In this document: positions 1 to 7,984 of the stretch, in pieces | How the letters are laid out: the number at the start of each line of letters is the position of its first letter | Numbering within the stretch: position 1 is the first letter of the stretch | Source of the DNA: an uncultured Prevotellaceae bacterium | GTDB lineage: Bacteria; Bacteroidota; Bacteroidia; Bacteroidales; Bacteroidaceae | Reading direction: 5' to 3' | Assembly: GCA_900316645.1 (NCBI GenBank) | Contig: ONDP01000020.1 | Coordinates: 1 to 64,000, forward strand | Length of the DNA: 64,000 bases | Made by a program: the position numbers and the translations under genes | The notes under the pieces: generated by a model | What the model saw: the letters and a program-made list of their open reading frames with translations, nothing else | What the model was told of the DNA's origin: nothing | The model's database searches: none

Positions 1-527
1 TAAGGATTGAAGCTAAGTTCTACAGAATTGGAGACAACACTATTCAGGCGTACACCATTCTCCAAGATAAATGCATTAATACGCAGAAAAGCAGTTTGTT
101 CTGCAGGAACTTCACTTTCTTTCCATTTCATCACCTGTACCAGTGCTTTATCTAAGTCTTTAGACAGAAGTGTATAAGTACACTTGGTCGTAGTACGAGC
201 GATAGCTGCATAATCAGCAACTGTCTCCCCCGATTCATCGGCTGCAGCTTCATCAGCAGAAACTGTAAACGAGTTGGTTGGTGATACCTGTATTTCATAA
301 GTCACCGGTAGGGGTGCATTATCTGCTGTGTATTGAGGCTGAGACCATGACAATTGCAATTCGCTAGTCGCCTCCAAATCAACAGTTTCATTGGCAAATG
401 CTGGCATATTCAACGCAAATCCTGTGGGCTGTTTAAGCGATGGATTTGAGCCGTTATCGTCCGAGCAAGCTGTGAATAAGCTGGTGATGCCGATAAGCAG
501 TGCACCAAGCAATAGTTTATTCTTCAT
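1..527 (-). CDS. susE: SusE-like outer-membrane lipoprotein (3' end cut by window edge)
   Basis: This is the N-terminal part of a SusE/SusF-type starch-binding lipoprotein, which sits on the outer surface next to the SusCD pair and binds glycan. The protein starts with a lipoprotein signal ending SLFTAC followed by acidic SDD, as expected for surface export in Bacteroidetes. An Ig-like stretch follows (PTGFALNMPAFANETVDL, then LSWSQP and PVTYEIQVS), typical of the SusE N-terminal domain. The reading frame stays open to base 1, so the carbohydrate-binding C-terminus lies outside the window. It is the last visible gene of a susC-susD-susE operon, 29 bases after susD. The family call rests on position and the N-terminal pattern; the exact glycan is inferred from the neighbouring enzymes. 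Confidence 0.85.
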   Translation of the reverse strand, partial: MKNKLLLGALLIGITSLFTACSDDNGSNPSLKQPTGFALNMPAFANETVDLEATSELQLSWSQPQYTADNAPLPVTYEIQVSPTNSFTVSADEAAADESGETVADYAAIARTTTKCTYTLLSKDLDKALVQVMKWKESEVPAEQTAFLRINAFILENGVRLNSVVSNSVELSFNP

Positions 528-556
528 ATTGCGTTTCTTATTATTCGATTTAACAA

Positions 557-2275
557 TTAATTATCTATCTCAGTATATCCATCTATCTGAGTCAGGTTAG
601 AGTTCGCCATAACTTCTGATGAAGGAATGGGATATACATTAAGGTATTTCTCGAAAGGAGCACCTGTATAATCATCATTTCCTCCCTTACCTTCCCAACC
701 ATATGTTACACCGACACCACCAAAGTAGTTGTAGCGAATCAGATCAGGACGGCGAATACCCTCAAAATACATCTCACGGGCACGCTCATCGAGCACGTCG
801 TCAAGTGTGTAGCTGCTACGGGTAGCGGCATGAGCACGGGTGCGGATAGCGTCCATATAGGTCTTAGCCTTGCCGGCATCACCCGTATGGAGGGCTGCCT
901 CGGCAGCATTCAGATATGCCTCTGCTACACGAAGCAAGAAGAAATCGATATCAACATTCTCATTGTCGTGTGGCGTTCCTCCATTAGAGTAGTTATTATT
1001 CCATTTAGGAGTAACGATACCACTTGTAAAGGCATCATTGGGATAAACTGACAAAGTATGGCCCTTACCCCAGAAAATTGCACGGTCATCGGTACTCATT
1101 GCACGAATTTCCTCAGCAGTCTTGCCTACATAGGAAGCTGGATTACTGGTGAATTTCTCAATCAACTGAGGACGACAACGCATACCTGCCCAAAAATTCT
1201 GAGTGGTGGCTGCATCTAAACCTGTAACGGTAGCCATATCGGGACTCCACATAGCACCAACGAAGAACATCGAACCACCCCATGCACGGGTCACCTTACC
1301 ATCCTGAAGTAATGGGAAGATAGCTTCGCAAGAAGAACCATTTGAACCATTGTCACCCATGAAGAGCAAGTCATACGGTGTAAGGCCATTGGCTTTAGCT
1401 TCAGCAGACATCTTGCTGTCATCGAAGAGTGAGTAGCCTGAATTAATAGCCTTTTCAGCATACGACAGAGCCTCTGACCAGTATGGGTTGTTCTGACCGT
1501 CGTTATTTAGATATGTACCGGCATTTAGATATACACGACTTAACATCAACCAAGCAGCAGCCTTGTCAACACGGCCATAGTTGGCATCACTATCGGTCTT
1601 TGGTTGAGGATCCATCAAGTTGACCTCAGCTTCCTTCAACTCGTTTACCACCCAATTGAACAAGAATTCACGACCCAGTGCCAGCAATTCTGCGCGAGAG
1701 TAAGCACCATCTTCCTGAAATTTCTCATTGTAAGAGTGAGCCTGTTTAGGCATCTCAGTAGATATAGCAGGTATGAAAGAAGGATCGCCAAAGAGGTCAA
1801 GTAACTGATAATAGAGGTATGCACGAATGAAGCGAACTTCTGCCAGCTTAACTTGATCATCTTGTGCAGCAGGAAGTTCAATATAGTGGTTACAGTAGCT
1901 AACATCCATAATCAAACGATAATACAGATAACGAATAGCATCACTGCTTGGCTTTGGAGCATTGAGACCATAGTCTTCCAATCCGCCATCCGTCCACCAG
2001 CAAATACCCTCGTCGGTAGAAAGCACATTAGCGTTATAGATATTACGCAAAAGGGTTGACTTACCTGCATTATCTACATTAAAATCAGCATTACCATCCA
2101 TTCCCTCTAAAATCAGACAAGAGTAGCATTTGCTGTAAAGTGCTGTCATGTCGGGCTCTGCCTGAACAGTCGGGTCAATATTACCTTTGTCCAAGTCGGC
2201 CATACATGAGGTCAGACTAGCAGCTATCATCAAGGCTGCTGCTGGAACCATTGCTTTGAATTTATTGAGTTTCAT
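557..2275 (-). CDS. susD: SusD/RagB family outer-membrane glycan-binding lipoprotein
   Basis: A 572-residue SusD-type lipoprotein that caps the SusC channel and captures oligosaccharide at the cell surface. The signal peptide ends SLTSC with the lipid cysteine at residue 24. The mature part shows SusD features: a helical TPR-like N-terminal half (RFIRAYLYYQLLDLFGDPSF, then AAAWLMLSRVYLNAG) and a C-terminal RagB/SusD region (FFLLRVAEAYLNAAEA, then RAREMYFEGIRRPDLIRYN). Length is normal for the family. It follows susC by 27 bases in the same operon. The downstream and divergent enzymes (GH77, GH97, GH13) indicate an alpha-glucan ligand, which is inference. Confidence 0.95.
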   Translation of the reverse strand: MKLNKFKAMVPAAALMIAASLTSCMADLDKGNIDPTVQAEPDMTALYSKCYSCLILEGMDGNADFNVDNAGKSTLLRNIYNANVLSTDEGICWWTDGGLEDYGLNAPKPSSDAIRYLYYRLIMDVSYCNHYIELPAAQDDQVKLAEVRFIRAYLYYQLLDLFGDPSFIPAISTEMPKQAHSYNEKFQEDGAYSRAELLALGREFLFNWVVNELKEAEVNLMDPQPKTDSDANYGRVDKAAAWLMLSRVYLNAGTYLNNDGQNNPYWSEALSYAEKAINSGYSLFDDSKMSAEAKANGLTPYDLLFMGDNGSNGSSCEAIFPLLQDGKVTRAWGGSMFFVGAMWSPDMATVTGLDAATTQNFWAGMRCRPQLIEKFTSNPASYVGKTAEEIRAMSTDDRAIFWGKGHTLSVYPNDAFTSGIVTPKWNNNYSNGGTPHDNENVDIDFFLLRVAEAYLNAAEAALHTGDAGKAKTYMDAIRTRAHAATRSSYTLDDVLDERAREMYFEGIRRPDLIRYNYFGGVGVTYGWEGKGGNDDYTGAPFEKYLNVYPIPSSEVMANSNLTQIDGYTEIDN

Positions 2276-2302
2276 ATTGCGTTCATAAATTTAGTTATGT
2301 GA

Positions 2303-5300
2303 TTAGAAGTTGAGGTTAAGTCCCACCAAGAATGTGCGACTGCGTGGATAAACGCTACCTTCGAAACCTGACACCTGTTCTGGATCAAGACCCTTATATT
2401 TGGTGATGGTAAACACGTTAGAGCATGAGGCATAAATACGTCCTGACAGTCCATGATAAGCTGCGGACTTAAACAACTCCTCAAAGTTGTAGCCTAATGT
2501 AATGTTATCACATTTCAAGAACGAAGCATTCTGAACAAAATAGTCAGAAAGTGGATAGTCATAAGAAGTCCATCTCAGCGCAGCTACATTAGGAGTAGTA
2601 TTCTCATAGAATCCCTTTGAAGCCTGGTAACGTACTGCTGTGTTCATACGACTCTCAATCAAGTCGTTATAAACATAGTTACCCAAAGAGAATCGGAGGT
2701 TAGTTCCTAAATCCCAGTTCTTGTAGGCAACCTTGAAGTAGAAACCACCAGTCCAAGGAGCTGCGATATTCTTATAGAAATAACGATCATTGTCGTCAAT
2801 ATTACCATCAGCATTGCGGTCTACATAAACACCCTGAATAGGACGTCCTGCCTCATCATATACCTGCTGATAAACCCAGAACGAATTGGCAGGCTTTCCT
2901 ACTTTATGGTAAGTCAAAGCTTTATTCATACCTACAGACAGCCCAGCCTCAATCATATCACGGCCACCGTAAAGTTCTGTCACTTCGTTCTTATTATAAG
3001 CAGCATTAACTCCAAGTTCCACAAACCAGTCTTTTGTAACTAATGGTTTGCCAGAGATAGCTATTTCAATACCTTTGTTCTTCAGAGAACCAGCATTAAG
3101 CAACATGGCATTGTCGTAATTCTGACCAGCTGCAATAGTTGGTGTGCAGAGGAGGTCTGTCGTTTTTCGGATGTATGCATCCAACGTCATAGTTAGTCGC
3201 TGATTGAACATACCGAAGTCGATACCGGCATTCCATGTTGTAGTGGTCTCCCAAGTAAGGTCGTTGTTATATACCAAAGGTTGGAACAAAGTTCCTGGGT
3301 TATTAGCACCAATAGGATATAAGCGATCATTACCTATAGTCATTTTATAGGTAGGAGTATAATATTCCTTACCCGTATTCTGCTGACCTGTTTGACCCCA
3401 ACTGAGGCGCAACTTCAACTCACTAATTTCGTCAACATTCTTTAGGAAAGCCTCATCCTTAATACGCCATCCTGCGGCAACAGAGGGGAAGAAGCCCCAG
3501 CGGTGTCCGTCAGCAAAACGGCTTGAACCATCCGCACGGAAGTTAACAGTAAGCAAATAGCGGTCTAACAAAGAGTAATTTGCACGTCCATACCAACTGA
3601 CCAGAACCATTTGTCCTCTCCAGAAAGAATCAGAAGAATTGTGAACTGTACCTGCTAAAGGATTTCCGTCATCATCTGTGCCTTGATTGGTCTCTGGATA
3701 GAAATCCTTATACCAGCTACTTCCCCAATACTTTGTGCGGCTATACTCATAACCCGCCATAATATCGAAGTGGTTAGCCTTGTTGAAATCCTTGAAATAC
3801 TGAGCGTAGAGTGAAGCTAACACGTTGTATTTTTTCTCGGTATTGTCGCCCTTGCCACCATAGTAGTAGCCGTAGGTTGACATCGGATTATTGTTGGTGT
3901 ACTCACCACCGTAAGAATAAGAACCGGCAAGGTTCATGTGAAGGCGGAGGTCTTCGAAACCATGAATCTTATAGTCTGCCTCGAAGTTACCCAGCAACGT
4001 GTGAGAGCTCTTATCAAAGGTATAGTGGTCGATCAGTTCGACGGGATTAGATGGAGCATCCGAATTAATAGCATAAGGATAGGTGGGGTCGAAAGAGGTT
4101 GTTGGATTTGCCCACTGCCAGTAGCCACTCCAATTCTTAAACTTCTCGTCGTCACTCTTGATAGGACGTGTGGGGTCCATTCGGGTAGCCATTCCAATTG
4201 CGCCCTGACCACCGGGATTGGTCTTGGAGTAAGCATACTTACCATTGATGTTCAAGTTCAGGTGATCATCAAGCAGGGATGGGTTCATTGTGAATCCAGC
4301 TGTAAAACGGCTATAGTCTGAACCTTTCAGAATACCCTGCTGGTTAGTATAACCAACACTGACGCGATAAGGCATTGCCCACTTCTGGTTACCGATGCCA
4401 CCTGCAACGCTCACATTGTGGTCGTGGCTGATGCCATTGCGATAGATCTCGTCCTGCCAATTGGTGTTGGCTTCACCAAGTCCTGCATAAGCGGCAGATG
4501 CTTCACCATAATAATCCTTAATGAACTGGCGATACTGGTTGCCGTCCATCACATCAAGCTTCTTTGAAACAGAGCTAACAGAGAATGTGCCATTGTATGA
4601 AACTTTTGGGGCTTGGTTTCGACGGCCCTTCTTGGTAGTAATAATAATAACACCGTTAGAACCACGGCTACCGTAAATAGCAGTTGCAGAGGCATCCTTC
4701 AGAACGGTGAACGACTCAATGTCGTTAGGATTAACAAGAGCCAAAGGATTGCTGACACCCTTTGTGGCATTGTTATCCATCTGCATTCCATCAATTACAA
4801 TCAGAGGGTCGTTACTGGCGTTCAGCGAAGCACCGCCACGAATACGAATCTGAGCACCGCCACCAGGTTCACCATTCGAGGTATTTACATTAACACCTGC
4901 TATTTTACCTGAAATCATGTCTTGAGCCGTTGTAAGGATACCATGATTCTTATCATCCGGTTTGATTGCAGTCACAGAGCCTGTCAAGTCCGTTTTTCGG
5001 GCAACACCATAACCGATAACAACGACGTTTTCCAACATCGCTGCATCCTCCTGAAGAGTGATTTCGAGATTACCTGCTGCCTTAACGGTCTGGGTCTGAT
5101 AGCCCACATACGACACGCTAATGTCAGCACCTTGATTAGCTTTCAAGACGAAGTTGCCATCGAAGTCAGTAACTGTAGCAGTCTGTGTTCCTGCCACACG
5201 TACCGTCGCACCGATAATCGGTTCGCCCTGAGCATCTTTAACATGGCCTTTGACATCAATCTGAGCAAAGGCACCTACCGAAAGGAAGAGTCCCAACAAT

Positions 5301-5347
5301 AGGACCATCATCCTTAACGGAGACGTAATGTTTACCTGCTTCATCAT
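2303..5347 (-). CDS. susC: SusC/RagA family TonB-dependent oligosaccharide transporter
   Basis: A 1014-residue TonB-linked outer-membrane channel of the SusC type, which imports oligosaccharides captured by SusD. A signal peptide ends near VGAFAQ. Then comes a carboxypeptidase-D-like domain (about residues 32-95, GHVKDAQGEPIIGATVRVAG), a TonB-box-like and plug region (VVVIGYGVARKTDLTGSV, then IRIRGGASLNASNDPLIVID), and a 22-strand barrel ending in the phenylalanine of LVGLNLNF. Two adjacent ATGs could start it (5347 or 5344). It heads the susC-susD-susE operon. The promoter, a palindrome over the start site and a LacI-type operator lie just upstream. Length and order match the family. Confidence 0.97.
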   Translation of the reverse strand: MMKQVNITSPLRMMVLLLGLFLSVGAFAQIDVKGHVKDAQGEPIIGATVRVAGTQTATVTDFDGNFVLKANQGADISVSYVGYQTQTVKAAGNLEITLQEDAAMLENVVVIGYGVARKTDLTGSVTAIKPDDKNHGILTTAQDMISGKIAGVNVNTSNGEPGGGAQIRIRGGASLNASNDPLIVIDGMQMDNNATKGVSNPLALVNPNDIESFTVLKDASATAIYGSRGSNGVIIITTKKGRRNQAPKVSYNGTFSVSSVSKKLDVMDGNQYRQFIKDYYGEASAAYAGLGEANTNWQDEIYRNGISHDHNVSVAGGIGNQKWAMPYRVSVGYTNQQGILKGSDYSRFTAGFTMNPSLLDDHLNLNINGKYAYSKTNPGGQGAIGMATRMDPTRPIKSDDEKFKNWSGYWQWANPTTSFDPTYPYAINSDAPSNPVELIDHYTFDKSSHTLLGNFEADYKIHGFEDLRLHMNLAGSYSYGGEYTNNNPMSTYGYYYGGKGDNTEKKYNVLASLYAQYFKDFNKANHFDIMAGYEYSRTKYWGSSWYKDFYPETNQGTDDDGNPLAGTVHNSSDSFWRGQMVLVSWYGRANYSLLDRYLLTVNFRADGSSRFADGHRWGFFPSVAAGWRIKDEAFLKNVDEISELKLRLSWGQTGQQNTGKEYYTPTYKMTIGNDRLYPIGANNPGTLFQPLVYNNDLTWETTTTWNAGIDFGMFNQRLTMTLDAYIRKTTDLLCTPTIAAGQNYDNAMLLNAGSLKNKGIEIAISGKPLVTKDWFVELGVNAAYNKNEVTELYGGRDMIEAGLSVGMNKALTYHKVGKPANSFWVYQQVYDEAGRPIQGVYVDRNADGNIDDNDRYFYKNIAAPWTGGFYFKVAYKNWDLGTNLRFSLGNYVYNDLIESRMNTAVRYQASKGFYENTTPNVAALRWTSYDYPLSDYFVQNASFLKCDNITLGYNFEELFKSAAYHGLSGRIYASCSNVFTITKYKGLDPEQVSGFEGSVYPRSRTFLVGLNLNF

Positions 5348-5401
5348 TTTATTTAATTAGTGTTAGTAATATATGATATATTTCTCGCTTCGCACAACGA
5401 T

Positions 5402-5415
5402 TTGATTTAAATCAA
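5402..5415. promoter_or_regulatory. Perfect 14-bp palindrome at the susC transcription start
   Basis: The palindrome TTGATTTAAATCAA lies 4 bases downstream of the susC -7 box, so it covers the expected transcription start. A symmetric site there is a plausible repressor or activator binding site. The binding protein is unknown. Confidence 0.45.
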
Positions 5416-5418
5416 GTG

Positions 5419-5426
5419 CAAAGATA
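5419..5426 (-). promoter_or_regulatory. -7 box of the susC operon
   Basis: On the minus strand this reads TATCTTTG, a perfect Bacteroidetes -7 box, about 70 bases upstream of the susC start. No TTG is seen at the -33 position, which suggests a promoter that needs an activator or is weak without one. Confidence 0.7.
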
Positions 5427-5482
5427 AGATTTGTTCCCATTCGTTCATACTTTTTTTGAGTTAAAAGCGTTATAATGTAAAT

Positions 5483-5494
5483 GCAAACGATTGC
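5483..5494. promoter_or_regulatory. LacI/GalR-type operator in the divergent susC-lacI gap
   Basis: GCAAACGATTGC has GCAA and TTGC half-sites around a central CG, the form bound by LacI-family regulators. It lies about 57 bases upstream of both the susC -7 box and the lacI -7 box, roughly midway between them. The adjacent LacI-type gene is the obvious candidate ligand; this is inference. Confidence 0.55.
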
Positions 5495-5551
5495 GCACTA
5501 AACAATATATAAAATAAATAAGGTAAAGGAATACGGAAAGAAACTTTTCTA

Positions 5552-5559
5552 TATCTTTG
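5552..5559 (+). promoter_or_regulatory. -7 box of the lacI-led glucan operon
   Basis: TATCTTTG followed by C matches the Bacteroidetes -7 box. Transcription would start near 5563, so an upstream in-frame TTG at 5557 cannot be the start codon. This supports the ATG at 5584. Confidence 0.65.
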
Positions 5560-5583
5560 CATCATCAGACTAAAAATCAGGAA

Positions 5584-6609
5584 ATGGAAGAACGTACCCC
5601 CTTGACGATGAAGGACATTGCCGCACACTTCGGTATCAGTGTGGCAACCGTCTCACGAGCTCTGAAGGACTCGCCCCGCATCTCTGCGGAGCGGCGTGCG
5701 GCTATTCAGCAGTATGCAAGGGAACATAACTTCACACCAAATATGATTGCAGAGTCACTGCGCCATTCCCGGATACAACCTATGAAAGTAATCGGGGTTA
5801 TTATTCCTGAGTTTGCCCATTACTATTTCTCGTCCATTCTTTCCGGCATCGAAGAAGAGGCATCAGCTCACGGTTACCGTATCATGGTGGCACAAAGCAA
5901 TGAACAATACGAACGGGAAGTGAAGATATGCAAGTCGTTCTACGAGAACAAGGTGTGCGGCATCATTGTATCCCAGGCGAAGGACACTCATAGATATGAC
6001 CATTTCCAGCAACTGATAGACGCAGGGATTCCCTTGGTTTTCTACGACCGCATCTGTACGGGAGTGAATGCCAGCCGTGTAGTAGTGGATGATTACATGG
6101 GGGCTTTCAATGCAGTGTCGCATCTTATAGAAACAGGATGTAACAGAATTGCATACTATGGTTCCGCAATGACATTGGAGATTTCTAAAAATCGATATAA
6201 CGGTTACAAGGATGCCTTGTTGAAAAACGGCATCCAACCCGACCCGGAACTTGTGCGTTTGTGCGACAACCGGACAGATGCTGAGAGTATCACCCCCGAA
6301 ATGCTAAACAGTTCTGCCCCCCCCAATGGCTTTTTTGCTGTCAACGACGATACGGCAATAGGCATCCTCTATACGGCAAAGCGCATGGGATTCCGGGTTC
6401 CCGAGGATATTTCCATCTGTGGGTTCACCAACGGACAGCGCGCCGTTGCCTGCGACCCTATGCTGACCACTGTGGAACAACGGGGCACGAAAGTCGGGGA
6501 AGAAGCCGCCGATATCCTGATAGGACATGTGGAAGGCACCATCCCTCTTGGCAAGATAGAGCGAAGAATAATAAGAACCAGATTAATCATCAGGGGGACT
6601 ACCAGATGA
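5584..6609 (+). CDS. LacI/GalR family transcriptional regulator
   Basis: A 341-residue LacI-family repressor or activator. The N-terminal helix-turn-helix is clear at about residues 9-55 (MKDIAAHFGISVATVSRALK). It is followed by a periplasmic-binding-protein-like sensor domain (IGVIIPEFAHYYFSSILSGI, then GFFAVNDDTAIGILYTAKRM, then PEDISICGFTNGQ). The start at 5584 is chosen because an in-frame TTG upstream lies inside the -7 box, and an AGGA sits just before this ATG. It is the first gene of the rightward operon and divergent to susC, so it likely controls both by sensing a glucan breakdown product. Classical starch loci use a membrane SusR-type activator instead. The true effector is unknown. 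Confidence 0.93.
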   Translation: MEERTPLTMKDIAAHFGISVATVSRALKDSPRISAERRAAIQQYAREHNFTPNMIAESLRHSRIQPMKVIGVIIPEFAHYYFSSILSGIEEEASAHGYRIMVAQSNEQYEREVKICKSFYENKVCGIIVSQAKDTHRYDHFQQLIDAGIPLVFYDRICTGVNASRVVVDDYMGAFNAVSHLIETGCNRIAYYGSAMTLEISKNRYNGYKDALLKNGIQPDPELVRLCDNRTDAESITPEMLNSSAPPNGFFAVNDDTAIGILYTAKRMGFRVPEDISICGFTNGQRAVACDPMLTTVEQRGTKVGEEAADILIGHVEGTIPLGKIERRIIRTRLIIRGTTR

Positions 6610-6649
6610 CCTATAAAGTCAATAGTCCCTATAAAAATAAAAAGATAAT

Positions 6650-7954
6650 ATGAAACAAAAACCGAATTTACCGTTTTGGAGTCTGTGGAATCTGAGTTTC
6701 GGATTCTTCGGAGTGCAGATAGCCTATGCGCTGCAAAGTGCCAACATCTCACGCATCTTTGCCACACTGGGTGCCGACCCCCACAATCTGAGTTATTTCT
6801 GGATACTGCCTCCACTGATGGGCATTCTGGTACAACCGATTGTGGGAACGTTAAGTGACAAGACCTGGACCCGTTTCGGACGGCGTATACCTTATTTATT
6901 TGTAGGAGCCACCATTGCCGTACTGGTCATGTGTCTGTTGCCCAATGCCGGTTCTTTGGGACTAGCAGTCAGTGCCGCCATGATGTTCGGCCTGGTTGCC
7001 CTGATGTTTCTTGACACCAGTATTAATATGGCGATGCAACCATTCAAGATGTTGGTGGGCGACATGGTAAATGAAGAACAGAAGGCCAAGGCTTACAGCA
7101 TCCAGTCGTTTTTGTGCAATGCCGGCAGCGTGGTGGGATTTCTGTTTCCCTTCTTCTTTACCTTTATCGGTATCAGCAATGTGGCAGAGAAAGGTGTCGT
7201 CCCCGATAGTGTTATTTGGTCGTTCTACGTAGGAGCAGCCATCCTGATTCTCTGTGTCATCTACACAACTCTAAAGGTCAAGGAGTGGAATCCGCAGGAG
7301 TATGCAGAGTACAATGATAATGGAAAAGAGGCACTTGAGAACTCTGGCAATTGGTTTTCCTTGCTGAAGAACGCTCCCTCTACTTTTTGGAAGGTTGGTT
7401 TGGTTCAGTTCTTCTGCTGGTCTGCTTTCCTCTACATATGGAACTACGCAACAGGTGCCATTGCTGAAACCGTTTGGAACACGAGCGACCCTTCCAGTGA
7501 AGCATTCCAGGATGCAGGTAACTGGGTTGGCGTCCTCTTCGCCGTTCAGTCCATCGGGTCGGTAGTATGGGCTGCCGTTCTGCCACGATTTAAGAACTCG
7601 AAGATGGCATACGCTATCAGCCTCATCATCGGAGGCATCGGTTTTGCCATGATTCCATTCATTCACGATGCCTACCTCCAATTCGTTCCCTTCGTCTTGG
7701 TAGGTTGTGCATGGGCTGCCATGCTCGCAATGCCATTCACGTTTGTTACCAATGCGCTCCAAGGCTACGGACACATGGGAGCCTATCTGGGTCTTTTCAA
7801 CGGCACCATCTGTATTCCTCAGATTATTGCCGCCCTTTGTGGAGGAATCGTTCTCTCTGTGGTGGGACACCACCAATCTACAATGATGCTCGTATCGGGT
7901 GTTCTTCTTTGTGCAGGAGCTCTCTGCGTAACTTTCATTCGTAACAAGGTATAA
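6650..7954 (+). CDS. MFS sugar transporter (maltose/maltooligosaccharide type)
   Basis: A 434-residue inner-membrane permease of the major facilitator superfamily, with about 12 hydrophobic segments. The N-terminus is FWSLWNLSFGFFGVQIAYAL. It has the loop motif GTLSDKTWTRFGRRIPY after the second helix, as in MFS/GPH sugar symporters and SLC45-like carriers. It lies between the LacI regulator and a 4-alpha-glucanotransferase gene, so import of maltose or short maltooligosaccharides from the periplasm to the cytoplasm is the likely job. The exact substrate cannot be read from the sequence. Confidence 0.9.
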   Translation: MKQKPNLPFWSLWNLSFGFFGVQIAYALQSANISRIFATLGADPHNLSYFWILPPLMGILVQPIVGTLSDKTWTRFGRRIPYLFVGATIAVLVMCLLPNAGSLGLAVSAAMMFGLVALMFLDTSINMAMQPFKMLVGDMVNEEQKAKAYSIQSFLCNAGSVVGFLFPFFFTFIGISNVAEKGVVPDSVIWSFYVGAAILILCVIYTTLKVKEWNPQEYAEYNDNGKEALENSGNWFSLLKNAPSTFWKVGLVQFFCWSAFLYIWNYATGAIAETVWNTSDPSSEAFQDAGNWVGVLFAVQSIGSVVWAAVLPRFKNSKMAYAISLIIGGIGFAMIPFIHDAYLQFVPFVLVGCAWAAMLAMPFTFVTNALQGYGHMGAYLGLFNGTICIPQIIAALCGGIVLSVVGHHQSTMMLVSGVLLCAGALCVTFIRNKV

Positions 7955-7984
7955 ACAATTATCAAAAACTATAAATAAGCGCTT

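Noticed and set aside
6369-6815. A 148-residue reading opposite the end of lacI and start of the transporter gene
   Set aside because: It crosses the boundary of two clear genes on the other strand and lacks any motif.
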